Of a stretch of DNA of 64,000 nucleotides, positions 25,810 through 33,942 are shown piece by piece (within the stretch, counting starts at the first letter, position 1; the number at the start of each line of letters is the position of its first letter). The stretch covers positions 372,001-436,000 of the forward strand of contig NZ_JAERSG010000002.1 of NCBI RefSeq assembly GCF_016735675.1, in the 5' to 3' direction. This stretch comes from Nocardioides baculatus (GTDB lineage: Bacteria; Actinomycetota; Actinomycetes; Propionibacteriales; Nocardioidaceae). The notes under the pieces are model-generated. The model was not told where the DNA came from. It made no database searches and saw nothing but the letters and a program-made list of their open reading frames with translations. The translations under genes were made by a program, and so were the position numbers.

Positions 25810-27048
25810 TCAGGCGCCGCGGTAGTCCGGCACGAGCTCGAGCGCGAGCTGCTCGAGGAAGAGTCCGACGTCGGTGACGATGCCGCGGCCCTGGTTGGAC
25901 CCGCGGTCGGCGATCTTGGTGACGGTGCTCGGGTTGATGTCGACGCACACCAGGGGCACGGTGGCCGGGAGGATGTTGCCGGTCGCGACCGAGTGCAGCT
26001 GCGTCGCCATCATCAGGCAGTAGCCGACGTCGGCGACCTCGGCGCGCATCGCGCGCTGGCCCTCGAGCACGTCGGTGTAGACGTCGGGGAGCGGGCCGTC
26101 GTCGCGGACCGACCCCACCAGCACGAAGCGCTTCTGCTCGGTCACGAGCGCGTGCATGATCCCGCTGGCCACCACGCCGTCCTCGACGGCGCGCGCGATC
26201 GATCCCGACTTGCGGATCGTGTTGAGGGCACGGACGTGGTGCTCGTGACCGTGCTCGACGCCCTGGGCCAGGCCGAGGTCGAGGCCGAGGCTCGTGCCGT
26301 AGAGGGAGAACTCGATGTCGTGCGTGGCCAGGGCGTTGCCGGCGAAGAGGGTGTCGACGAAGCCGGCCCGCACGAGGGCGACGAAGGCCGGCACCGCGCC
26401 GGCGTGGACGACACCCGGGCCAGCGACCCACAGCAGCCGCTTGCCGTCGTCCCGCGCCTGGCGCATGCCGTCGGCGACCTGGCGGACGAGCACGGCCTGC
26501 GGCCTCTCGTACGCCTCGCCGGGGGCGGGTGCGAACGCGTCGGCCACTGAGCCGGGGCTCGGCACCGACACCTGGATGCCCGACGCCCCGACCACGACCT
26601 GCATGCCGGGCTCGACGTCGGACATCGGAACCGTCCGGACCCGCCGGCCACCGTCGGCGGCCTCGAGGAGGACGAGCCCGCAGTCCATCTCGGGGTTCTC
26701 GACCTCGTACCAGTCACCGTCGATCCGGACGCGGGTCTCGAGGTTGGTCGTGGAGTAGAAGCCGTCGGGCAGCACGCCCGTGCGCTCGGCCGGCGCGGTC
26801 ACCGCCTCGCCCGGGTCGAGCTGGTTGACCCCGCGGGTCTGGAGGCGCATCAGCAGGCGCTGGAGGGACGCGTCGTCGTCGGCGCGCACGGTGATCCGGG
26901 CGCTGCTCGGGTCGTGCGCCTCGTGGCCGACGTCGAAGGTGTCGATCTGGTAGTCGCCGCCGTAGTCGCGGATGTCGTCGAGGATGCGCGACAGGATCCC
27001 GCTGTCCATCAGGTGTCCGGTGACCTCGACGGTCTCGCTAGCGCCCAC
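25810..27048 (-). CDS. TIGR00300 / LOR-SDH-related protein (ornithine cyclodeaminase-like)
   Basis: The protein has 412 residues. The N-terminal 100 residues (VEVTGHLMDSGILSRILDDI, DYQIDTFDVGHEAHDPSSA) match the LOR/SDH-conserved domain. The central and C-terminal parts carry FVDTLFAGNALATHDIEFSL, SGIMHALVTEQKRFVLVGSV and VDINPSTVTKIADRGSNQ of the TIGR00300 family. Members of this family include the archaeal-type ornithine cyclodeaminase and the C-terminal part of cyanobacterial ArgZ/AgrE. Conversion of ornithine to proline is plausible but was not demonstrated for actinobacterial members as far as I know. It is transcribed alone. Confidence 0.85.
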   Translation of the reverse strand: MGASETVEVTGHLMDSGILSRILDDIRDYGGDYQIDTFDVGHEAHDPSSARITVRADDDASLQRLLMRLQTRGVNQLDPGEAVTAPAERTGVLPDGFYSTTNLETRVRIDGDWYEVENPEMDCGLVLLEAADGGRRVRTVPMSDVEPGMQVVVGASGIQVSVPSPGSVADAFAPAPGEAYERPQAVLVRQVADGMRQARDDGKRLLWVAGPGVVHAGAVPAFVALVRAGFVDTLFAGNALATHDIEFSLYGTSLGLDLGLAQGVEHGHEHHVRALNTIRKSGSIARAVEDGVVASGIMHALVTEQKRFVLVGSVRDDGPLPDVYTDVLEGQRAMRAEVADVGYCLMMATQLHSVATGNILPATVPLVCVDINPSTVTKIADRGSNQGRGIVTDVGLFLEQLALELVPDYRGA

Positions 27049-27120
27049 GGCTGGGACCTTACGTCGTCAGGGCGTCGGTGACGGACGCCCGGGGCGTACT
27101 TCCTGACCAAGCGGTCGGGT

Positions 27121-27549
27121 TCAGATGCGGGAGCCGTCGTCCCACGGGTCTCGCGGCGCGCGGGGCATCACGAACACCAGGTAGCCGAACCCGCCGACGA
27201 ACCACGCGACCAGCGCCCAGCCGACGATCGGCGCGACGTAGATCGAGAGCAGACCGATCACGAGCGCCAACGCGGGCGCCACGAAGATGCCCGCCCACGC
27301 GACGCCACGTTGCCAGGTGCGGGGGGTCGGGAACGGCGGCGGGGGAGGCGGCTGGAACCGGTCGACCTCCGGGAGTGCCTCGACCTCGTCGACCTCGTCG
27401 ACCGCACCGACCTCGTCGGCCCCGTCGTCGACCGGGCGCGGCGCGACCGGTGTGGTGGGCCGGGTGTCGTCGTCGAGGACCGGTCGCTCGCCGTAGTGCT
27501 CCACGATCTCGCGCCAGGCCAGCTCGGTGCGGCTCTCGTCGCCAGGCAT
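27121..27549 (-). CDS. Small two-TM protein with acidic/proline-rich N-terminus
   Basis: The 142-residue protein has start ATG 27549; a GTG two codons earlier is equally possible. The first 65 residues are acidic (VDDGADEVGAVDEVDEVEAL), followed by a proline run and the segment TPRTWQRGVAW. Two hydrophobic helices follow (AGIFVAPALALVIGLLSIYV and IVGWALVAWFVGGFGYLVFV) and a short tail. I do not recognise a characterised family; actinobacterial genomes have many such proteins. It is divergent from the alpha/beta hydrolase gene, with 44 nt between starts. Confidence 0.78.
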   Translation of the reverse strand: MPGDESRTELAWREIVEHYGERPVLDDDTRPTTPVAPRPVDDGADEVGAVDEVDEVEALPEVDRFQPPPPPPFPTPRTWQRGVAWAGIFVAPALALVIGLLSIYVAPIVGWALVAWFVGGFGYLVFVMPRAPRDPWDDGSRI

Positions 27550-27593
27550 CGTCACGCGGCAACGGTACCTGCCCCGTGGTGCACACTGTGCCC

Positions 27594-28406
27594 GTGAAGA
27601 TCCCCTTCCTCGGCGGCCCGGCGGCCCCCCTCGACCCCACCCTCGTCGCGCCGATGTCGTCACCGGCCCGACCCGAGCTGACCGGCGGTCGCCGGATCGG
27701 CGTGCTGGTGCAGCATGGCTTCACCGGCAACCCCGTGTCCATGCGGCCGTGGGCCGAGGACCTCGCCGCGCGCGGCTACGCCGTCGAGATGCCGTTGCTG
27801 CCCGGCCACGGCACCCGCTGGCAGGACCTCAACAAGGTCACGTGGGCCGACTGGGTCGCGACGGTCGAGACGGCGTACGAGAAGCTCGCCGCCGAGAACG
27901 ACGCCGTGGTGGCCGTCGGGCTGTCGATGGGCGGTGCGCTGTGCCTGCGGCTGGCCGCCGACCACGGCGACGGGCTCGCGGGCATCTGCATCGTCAACCC
28001 CGCGGTCGACACGCTGCGCAAGGACGTCAAGCTGCTGCCGGTGCTCAAGCTGGTGGTCCCCGGGATGCCCGGCATCGCCAACGACATCAAGAAGCCGGGC
28101 GCGGACGAGCACGGCTACCCCACGACCCCGCTGAAGGCGGCCGCGTCGATGTTCGCGGGCTACGCCGAGCTCCGCAAGGACCTGCCGAAGATCACCGTCC
28201 CGGTGCTGTTCTTCCGATCCGCCGAGGACCACGTCGTCGACATCTCGAGCTCGCGGGCGCTCAACGCCGGCCTGTCGTCGAAGGACTTCGAGGAGCGGGT
28301 GCTCGAGGACAGCTACCACGTCGCCACCCTCGACAACGACGCCCCGCGCATCTTCGCCGAGTCCGCCGAGTTCATCGAGCGGGTCACCTCGCAGCAGCAG
28401 GGATAG
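27594..28406 (+). CDS. Alpha/beta hydrolase (carboxylesterase/monoacylglycerol lipase type)
   Basis: The protein has 270 residues from GTG 27594 (a GTG at 27588 is an alternative). IGVLVQHGFTGNPVSMRPWA supplies the oxyanion HGF motif, and VVAVGLSMGGALCLRLA is the nucleophile elbow (GLSMGG). LFFRSAEDHVVD and SYHVATLDND provide the Asp and His of the triad. The layout matches Est30-type carboxylesterases. It lies 9 nt before the PlsC-like acyltransferase gene, so the two may act together in lipid turnover. It is the first gene of a tight plus-strand run to 33784. Confidence 0.92.
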   Translation: MKIPFLGGPAAPLDPTLVAPMSSPARPELTGGRRIGVLVQHGFTGNPVSMRPWAEDLAARGYAVEMPLLPGHGTRWQDLNKVTWADWVATVETAYEKLAAENDAVVAVGLSMGGALCLRLAADHGDGLAGICIVNPAVDTLRKDVKLLPVLKLVVPGMPGIANDIKKPGADEHGYPTTPLKAAASMFAGYAELRKDLPKITVPVLFFRSAEDHVVDISSSRALNAGLSSKDFEERVLEDSYHVATLDNDAPRIFAESAEFIERVTSQQQG

Positions 28407-28415
28407 GCTCCGACC

Positions 28416-29150
28416 GTGCTCTATTGGTTCCTCAAGTGGATCGCGCTCGGGCCGGTCCTCCGTCTGGTGTTCCGCCCGAAGGCCTTCGGCGTCGACCACG
28501 TGCCGGAGGAGGGGCCCGCGATCCTGGCGAGCAACCACCTGTCCTACGCCGACTGGCTCTTCATGCCGCTGACCCTCAACCGGCGCGTGACGTTCGTCGC
28601 CAAGGCGGAGTACTTCACGACCCCCGGCATCAAGGGCTGGTTCCAGAAGAAGTTCTTCTCCGGCGCCGGCCAGGTGCCGATCGACCGCTCCGGCGCCAAC
28701 GCGGCCGAGGGCGCGATGAAGTCGGCGATGAAGATCCTCGGAGAGGGTGACCTCTTCGGCATCTATCCCGAGGGCACCCGCTCCCACGACGGCAAGCTCT
28801 ACCGCGGCAAGACCGGCGTCGCCCGGCTGGCGCTCGAGTCCGGTGCGCCGGTCATCCCGTGCGCGGTCGTCGGCACCGACGTGGTCGCGCCCGCCGGCAA
28901 GGTCTACGGCACCTGGACACGACCGGTCGTCCGCTTCGGCAAGCCCCTCGACTTCTCCCGCTACGCCGGGATGGAGAACGACCGCTACATCCTGCGCTCG
29001 ATCACCGACGAGATCATGTACGAGATCATGCGGCTCTCCGGACAGGAGTACGTCGACCTCTACGCCACCAAGGCCAAGGAGCTCGACAAGGAGAAGGCCA
29101 GGCAGGCAGCGGCGGAGGCGGCCGACCAGCCGGAGAAGAAGGCGTCCTGA
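28416..29150 (+). CDS. PlsC-type 1-acylglycerol-3-phosphate acyltransferase
   Basis: The 244-residue protein starts at GTG 28416. The acyltransferase motifs are complete: I, NHLSYADWLFMP (NHxxxxD); II, FSGAGQVPIDRSG; III, FGIYPEGTRSHDG; IV, VIPCAVVGTD. An N-terminal hydrophobic segment (YWFLKWIALGPVLRLVF) probably associates with the membrane. It should acylate lysophosphatidic acid or a related lysolipid. The C-terminal 40 residues are charged and Ala/Lys-rich. Its stop codon overlaps the likely CTG start of the MacS kinase gene (CTGA). Confidence 0.93.
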   Translation: MLYWFLKWIALGPVLRLVFRPKAFGVDHVPEEGPAILASNHLSYADWLFMPLTLNRRVTFVAKAEYFTTPGIKGWFQKKFFSGAGQVPIDRSGANAAEGAMKSAMKILGEGDLFGIYPEGTRSHDGKLYRGKTGVARLALESGAPVIPCAVVGTDVVAPAGKVYGTWTRPVVRFGKPLDFSRYAGMENDRYILRSITDEIMYEIMRLSGQEYVDLYATKAKELDKEKARQAAAEAADQPEKKAS

Positions 29151-30301
29151 GCGCGTACGCCGACGGGCGGGCGACGGCGCCACGCTCCGACTCGGCGCTG
29201 GCGGTCGAGGACCGGCTGCACTCGGCGTTGGCGATCGTGCGGGTGGTCGTGACCGTCAACATGGTCGGTCTCAACGCCTACCGCCGCGACAACTACGAGC
29301 ACCCCACGATCGGGATGGTCATCGTCGTCGTGCTCGCCGTCTGGACGGCAGTCGCGATCTGGCTCTACCAGGACCGCGCCCGACGGACGCCCGTCCTGCT
29401 GGTCGCGGACCTCGCGATCGTCCTCGCGGCACTGGCCGCCACGCCCTGGGTCAAGTCGCCGGACTTCAACGCGACCATCCCCGGTTTCTACGTGATGGGC
29501 GTCTTCTTCGCCTGGGCCATCCACTGGCACTGGAAGGGCGGGCTCGTCGCCTCGGCCCTGATCGCCCTCTTCGACGTCCTGCCGCGCAACGAGCTCGACC
29601 AGGGCAACTACGGCAACGTGTTCCTGATCCTCATCGGCGGCCCGATCGTGGGCTACATGTGCGCGTCGTTGCAGCGGATGGCCCGCGAGCGCGACGCCGC
29701 CGAGCACGCCGCAGCGGCCGCCGAGGAGCGCACCCGGCTCGCCCGCGCCGTCCACGACGGCGTGCTCCAGGTCCTCGCGATGACGCAGCGGCGTGGCGCC
29801 GCGGCCGGCGGAGAGTGGGCCGACCTCGGCCGGCTCGCCGGCGAGCAGGAGCGCAGCCTCCGGTCGCTGATCCGGCAGCAGGACACGGTGCCGACGGCCC
29901 CGGCCGGCCTGGTGGACCTCGCAGGTGCGCTCGAGGAGATGACGACCGCCCACCCGGTCCGCGTCGAGCTCGCCACCCCGGGCGGAGCCGTCCTGGTCGA
30001 CGCGCGCGTCGCGACCGAGACGGTCGCCGCCGTGCGCGCCTGCCTCGACAACGTCCTGGCCCACGTCGGCCCGCAGGGCAGCGCCTGGGTGCTCGCCCAG
30101 GCGGCTCCCGACGCCATCACCGTCTCGGTCCGCGACGACGGCCCGGGCATCGCCCCCGGTCGCCTGGCGCAGGCCGAGGGCGAGGGTCGTCTCGGCGTCG
30201 CGTCGTCCGTCCGCGGCCGGATCGCGGACCTCGGTGGCACCGCGACCGTCGAGAGCGGCGAGTGGGGCACCGAGTGGGAGCTGGTCGTGCCGCTAGCGTG
30301 A
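29147..30301 (+). CDS. macS: MacS-type sensor histidine kinase
   Basis: The kinase has 384 residues if CTG 29147 is the start. No ATG, GTG or TTG lies between the PlsC stop and the predicted first helix, and CTG overlaps the PlsC TGA by 3 nt. Five hydrophobic segments (about residues 30-185) include LLVADLAIVLAALAATPWV. The HisKA_3 site is ERTRLARAVHDGVLQVLAM. The ATPase has VRACLDNVLAHVG and VSVRDDGPGIAPGRL. The partner regulator is at 30864, after a flavin-reductase-like gene. MacRS of Streptomyces, the name source, affects development and antibiotic output; the signal is unknown here. Confidence 0.88.
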   Translation: MSAYADGRATAPRSDSALAVEDRLHSALAIVRVVVTVNMVGLNAYRRDNYEHPTIGMVIVVVLAVWTAVAIWLYQDRARRTPVLLVADLAIVLAALAATPWVKSPDFNATIPGFYVMGVFFAWAIHWHWKGGLVASALIALFDVLPRNELDQGNYGNVFLILIGGPIVGYMCASLQRMARERDAAEHAAAAAEERTRLARAVHDGVLQVLAMTQRRGAAAGGEWADLGRLAGEQERSLRSLIRQQDTVPTAPAGLVDLAGALEEMTTAHPVRVELATPGGAVLVDARVATETVAAVRACLDNVLAHVGPQGSAWVLAQAAPDAITVSVRDDGPGIAPGRLAQAEGEGRLGVASSVRGRIADLGGTATVESGEWGTEWELVVPLA

Positions 30302-30305
30302 GCGG

Positions 30306-30821
30306 GTGACGATCCACTCGACCCACCCGTTCGCGGACCCGGAGGGTGACCGTGATCCCGTACGACGCCTGCGCGGGCGCGTCGGCGGGACCGTCTCGCT
30401 CTGGACTGCCGGCGGGCCCGACGACCGGGCGGGGCTCACGGTGTCGTCGTGGCTGGTCGCCGGGGGCGAGCCCGGTCGGGTGCTGGCCCTCCTCGACCCC
30501 GACGCCGACCTCACCGACGTGCTGCTGGAGACGGGGCGGGGCGTGCTCCAGCTCCTGACGTGGGACGACCGCGGGCTCGCCGACGCGTTCGCCGGCACGG
30601 CGCCCGCGCCGGGCGGGCCGTGGCGGATGGCCGAGTGGGACGACACCGCCCATGGACCACGGCTGGCGCACGCCGCCACCTGGGCGGGCCTCGAGGTCGA
30701 GACCGACGTCGAGGCTGGCTGGTCGCGGCTGGTCACGTGCCTGCTCCGCGAGGTCGTGGTGGGCGACGACACCGACCCGCTGGTGCACCGCCGCGGACGC
30801 TACCTGCCGCCGGGCGAGTGA
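30306..30821 (+). CDS. Flavin reductase-like (FMN-binding split barrel) protein
   Basis: The protein has 171 residues from GTG 30306. VRRLRGRVGGTVSLWTAGG and AGLTVSSWLVAGGEPGRVLA are the phosphate-loop strands of the split-barrel flavin reductases. TGRGVLQLLTWDDRGLADAFAG resembles the substrate loop where such proteins usually read FxVN. It lies between the macS and macR genes and is presumably co-expressed with them. NADH:FMN reduction is possible but not certain, as the conserved residues are only partly retained. Confidence 0.75.
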   Translation: MTIHSTHPFADPEGDRDPVRRLRGRVGGTVSLWTAGGPDDRAGLTVSSWLVAGGEPGRVLALLDPDADLTDVLLETGRGVLQLLTWDDRGLADAFAGTAPAPGGPWRMAEWDDTAHGPRLAHAATWAGLEVETDVEAGWSRLVTCLLREVVVGDDTDPLVHRRGRYLPPGE

Positions 30822-30863
30822 GATGGCTACGATGCGACGCAACCGAGGGAGCCGGGGGGCGGC

Positions 30864-31514
30864 ATGGTCAGGGTGATGGTGGTCGACGACCACCCGATGT
30901 GGCGTGACGCGGTCGAGCGCGACCTGGAGGCGGCGGGCCACCAGGTGGTGGCGGTCGCCGCCAACGGGCGCGAGGCGATCGCGCGGTTCCCCGCGTCCGC
31001 TCCGCAGGTCGTGGTGCTCGACCTCCAGCTGCCGGACAACACCGGTGTCCAGGTGACGAGCATGATGCTCGAGCACGACCCGACCGCCCGGGTGCTGATC
31101 CTCTCGGCCAGCGGCGAGCAGGGCGACGTGCTCGAGGCCATCAAGGCCGGCGCCACGGGCTACCTGGTGAAGTCCGCGTCCAGCGCCGAGCTGATCGACG
31201 CCGTCGTCCGCGTCTCCGAGGGCGAGGCCGTCTTCACGCCCGGCCTCGCCGGCCTGGTGCTGGGCGAGTTCCGCCGGATCATGGACGGACCGGCGGACAG
31301 CCCGGTCGACCAGCTCACCGAGCGCGAGACCGAGATCCTCAAGATGGTCGCCACCGGGATGAGCTACAAGCAGATCGCCGCGCGGCTGGTCCTCTCGCAC
31401 CGCACCGTGCAGAACCACGTGCAGAACACGCTCCGCAAGCTCCAGATGAACAACCGCGTGCAGCTGACCCGGTGGGCGATCGAGCACGGCCTCGACGACG
31501 AAGCCGGGGCATGA
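30864..31514 (+). CDS. macR: MacR-type NarL/LuxR response regulator
   Basis: The protein has 216 residues from ATG 30864. The receiver has VMVVDDHPMWRDAVERDLEA, VVVLDLQLPDNTGVQ with the phospho-acceptor Asp near residue 53, RVLILSASGEQGD and GYLVKSASS (switch Ser and Lys). The output domain has LTERETEILKMVATGMSYKQ and SHRTVQNHVQNTLRKLQ, a LuxR helix-turn-helix. It is the likely partner of the kinase at 29147. Its stop overlaps the NAT gene start by 4 nt (ATGA). Confidence 0.95.
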   Translation: MVRVMVVDDHPMWRDAVERDLEAAGHQVVAVAANGREAIARFPASAPQVVVLDLQLPDNTGVQVTSMMLEHDPTARVLILSASGEQGDVLEAIKAGATGYLVKSASSAELIDAVVRVSEGEAVFTPGLAGLVLGEFRRIMDGPADSPVDQLTERETEILKMVATGMSYKQIAARLVLSHRTVQNHVQNTLRKLQMNNRVQLTRWAIEHGLDDEAGA

Positions 31515-32401
31515 CCGCGCCCGACCTCGACCGCTACCTCGCGCGCATCGGCCTGACCGGGCGCCCGCCGGCCACCGTCGACGGCCTGCGCGAGCTGCAC
31601 CGCGCCCACGTCGCGCGCATCCCCTACGACAACCTGTCCATCTACCTCGGCAGGCCCGACCCGATCGACGCCTCCGCCTCGGTCGGCCGGGTCGTCGCGG
31701 GCGGGCGCCTGGGCTACTGCTTCCACCAGAACACCGCGCTCGAGTGGCTGCTCACCGCGCTCGGGTTCTCCGTCAGCCGACGCCACGGCCACGTCTGGGC
31801 GCGGCCCGAGCACGAGCTCGGCATCGAGCTCAACCACCTCGTGCTGGTCGTGTCGGGGCTGGACACCGACGACAACCCCGGCGGCCACTGGTGGGTCGAC
31901 GCCGGGATGGGTGAGGGCTTCGCCGAGCCGCTGCCGCTCGTGCGCGGTGACCACGTCGTCGACGGCTGGTCGTTCGGGATCGGCGCCGGCTACGGCGCGC
32001 AGGCCGCCGGCCGACCGAGCGGGCCGGCCGCCTGGACCTACCGGCACCTGCCCGACGGCGTCCTCCGCGGCGTCGTCGTGACCTCCCGCGACCACTCGGC
32101 GGAGGCCATCGCTGCGTCGCACCTCTTCCGCAGCACCGCGCCCGAGTCGCCGTTCCTGCGCGTGCCCGTCGCCCAACGGATCGACGGTCCGGTGCAGCGC
32201 GGCATCCGCGGCCTCGTGCACCAGGCGATGACCCCGGACGGCCGCGAGCAGCGCGACCTGACGTCGTACGACGACTGGCGCGGCGCGCTGGTCGACGACC
32301 TCCTGCTCCCGGTGGACGACGTCACCCCCGACGAGTGGTCGTCGCTGTGGGAGCGCACGCTGGCCGCGCACCGCACCTGGGACGAGGCGGGTCGTCCGTG
32401 A
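31511..32401 (+). CDS. nat: Arylamine N-acetyltransferase
   Basis: The 296-residue protein starts at ATG 31511, overlapping macR by 4 nt. The catalytic triad of the NAT family is visible: Cys70 in GGRLGYCFHQN, His109 in IELNHLVLVV and Asp130 in HWWVDAGMGEG. The N-terminal DLDRYLARIGLTGRPPATVD and HVARIPYDNLSIYLG are also characteristic. It transfers acetyl or propionyl groups from CoA to arylamines or hydrazines. In mycobacteria NAT sits in a cholesterol-catabolism cluster, but no such genes are near here. It is translationally coupled to the following GNAT gene. Confidence 0.94.
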   Translation: MTAPDLDRYLARIGLTGRPPATVDGLRELHRAHVARIPYDNLSIYLGRPDPIDASASVGRVVAGGRLGYCFHQNTALEWLLTALGFSVSRRHGHVWARPEHELGIELNHLVLVVSGLDTDDNPGGHWWVDAGMGEGFAEPLPLVRGDHVVDGWSFGIGAGYGAQAAGRPSGPAAWTYRHLPDGVLRGVVVTSRDHSAEAIAASHLFRSTAPESPFLRVPVAQRIDGPVQRGIRGLVHQAMTPDGREQRDLTSYDDWRGALVDDLLLPVDDVTPDEWSSLWERTLAAHRTWDEAGRP

Positions 32402-32865
32402 TCGAGGCCGGCAGGGCCGCGTGGCGACGCGCCTCGAGCGAGGACGCCGTGGCGCTGCGCGACCTCGAGCGGGTCGCGAGCCAGCGCGGGCTGGCGCACG
32501 TCTTCGGCGACCTGCCCTACCCCGACGACGACGTGCTCGCCCGCTGGGTGCTGCTGCTCGACGACCCGACGGTCGACGTCGAGGTCGTCGAGGACGCGGC
32601 CGGTCTCGTCGCGCTCGCCGCCCACGACGGCGCCAGCCTGCGCCACCTCGCCGTCCGTCCCGACCGCTGGGGCACCGGGCTGGGGCGCGAGGGGTTCCAC
32701 CGGGCCGAGGCCGCGGGCGCGCGGCGCCTGTGGGTGCTCGAGCTCAACCACCGGGCGCGGGCGATGTACGAGTCGTTCGGCTGGACGCCCAGCGGGGACC
32801 GCCAGGAGTGCCCGTGGCCGCCGTACCCGACCGAGCTCGAGTACGCCGCTCCCGCGACTCCCTAG
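32398..32865 (+). CDS. GNAT-family N-acetyltransferase
   Basis: The protein has 155 residues from GTG 32398 in a GTGA overlap with the nat stop. RRASSEDAVALRDLERVA is the GNAT beta1-alpha1 start. SLRHLAVRPDRWGTGLGREG holds the pyrophosphate-binding motif A (RWGTGLG; Q/RxxGxG/A), and LWVLELNHRARAMYESFGW forms motif B. The substrate cannot be read from the sequence. Its coupling to NAT suggests shared expression rather than shared chemistry. Confidence 0.9.
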   Translation: MIEAGRAAWRRASSEDAVALRDLERVASQRGLAHVFGDLPYPDDDVLARWVLLLDDPTVDVEVVEDAAGLVALAAHDGASLRHLAVRPDRWGTGLGREGFHRAEAAGARRLWVLELNHRARAMYESFGWTPSGDRQECPWPPYPTELEYAAPATP

Positions 32866-32890
32866 GCTGCGTCCGATTAGGTTGGGCGCC

Positions 32891-33784
32891 ATGGCCGACC
32901 CGCTGCTGGAGATCGCCGACGACCTCTACGCCCTGCCGCTCGCGGACTTCACGCCCGCGCGCGACGCGCTCGTCAAGGAGCACAAGGCCGACAAGGCGCT
33001 CGCGGCCGGGATCAAGGGCATGCGCAAGGCGTCGGTCGCCGCGTGGGTGGTCAACCTCCTCGTGCGCCGCGACCCCGACCAGGTCGACCAGCTGCTGGCC
33101 GTCGGCGCCGCCCTGCGCGACGCCCAGGAGAACCTCGACGCCGCGCAGCTGCGCGAGTTCACCAAGCAGCGGCGCCAGCTGACCGCGTCGGTGACGACCA
33201 AGGCCCGCCGGATGGCCAGGGGAGAGGGAGTGAGGACCACGGAGGCCGTCGGGGACCAGGTCGAGGCGACGCTCACTGCGGCGATGCTCGAGCCCGACGC
33301 GGCGAAGGCGGTCCGCAGCGGCCTGCTGGTCACGTCGTTGTCGGCGACCGGCCTCGGCGATCTCGACCTCAGCGGCGCCGTGGCGCTGCCGGAGGCGCTC
33401 GGCTTCAGTGCGACCGCCCGGCCCGTCACGGCGCCCGACCCGACGCAGCGACCGCAGCTCCACGTCGTACCCGACCCGGATGCCGACGTGAAGGCCCGCA
33501 AGGCCGCCGACGAGCGGCTGGCCGACGCCAAGCAGGCCCTGGGGGTCGCGGAGAAGGAGCAGCGCGGCGCGCGGCGCGCGGTCGAGCGGTTCCGCGCGAA
33601 GACCCTGCAGCTGCAGTCCGAGCTCGACGAGCTCCGCAGCCGGATCGCGACGCTCGAGGCGGAGGTCGAGGAGGTCGACGACGAGCTCGGCGAGGCCGAG
33701 GCCGTGGAGGCCGAGGCGCAGGAGGCCGTCGACGAGGCGCAGGCCGAGGTGGACGCGGCCAAGGCGGCGCGGGAGAAGCTCTAG
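32891..33784 (+). CDS. Uncharacterised Ala-rich coiled-coil protein
   Basis: The 297-residue protein starts at ATG 32891. The N-terminal 140 residues are helical (DALVKEHKADKALAAGIKGM, RKASVAAWVVNLLVRRDPDQ). A Pro-containing linker with TARPVTAPDPTQRPQLHVVP precedes a C-terminal coiled coil from about residue 200 that is strongly acidic at its end. The start ADPLLEIADDLYALPLADFT is reminiscent of a family annotated only as hypothetical in actinobacteria. No enzymatic motif was found. It ends the plus-strand run; 158 nt without recognisable features follow. Confidence 0.82.
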   Translation: MADPLLEIADDLYALPLADFTPARDALVKEHKADKALAAGIKGMRKASVAAWVVNLLVRRDPDQVDQLLAVGAALRDAQENLDAAQLREFTKQRRQLTASVTTKARRMARGEGVRTTEAVGDQVEATLTAAMLEPDAAKAVRSGLLVTSLSATGLGDLDLSGAVALPEALGFSATARPVTAPDPTQRPQLHVVPDPDADVKARKAADERLADAKQALGVAEKEQRGARRAVERFRAKTLQLQSELDELRSRIATLEAEVEEVDDELGEAEAVEAEAQEAVDEAQAEVDAAKAAREKL

Positions 33785-33942
33785 GGCGCGTCGCTCAGCT
33801 CCATGGCCTGCTGCACGCCGCCCCGCGGGTGCCTCGCTGCGTTGTCGTCAGTCGTCGATGCTGGCGCGTCGCGTCCCTCCTCCGCCGTGCGATGCGCTCC
33901 GCAGGACGACGCTCGCGACGGCCGGGAGCCGAGAGACCCGCC

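Noticed and set aside
33785..33942. Possible gene or small RNA in the gap before glpK
   Set aside because: No ORF with family features and no convincing structure or promoter was found in these 158 nt.
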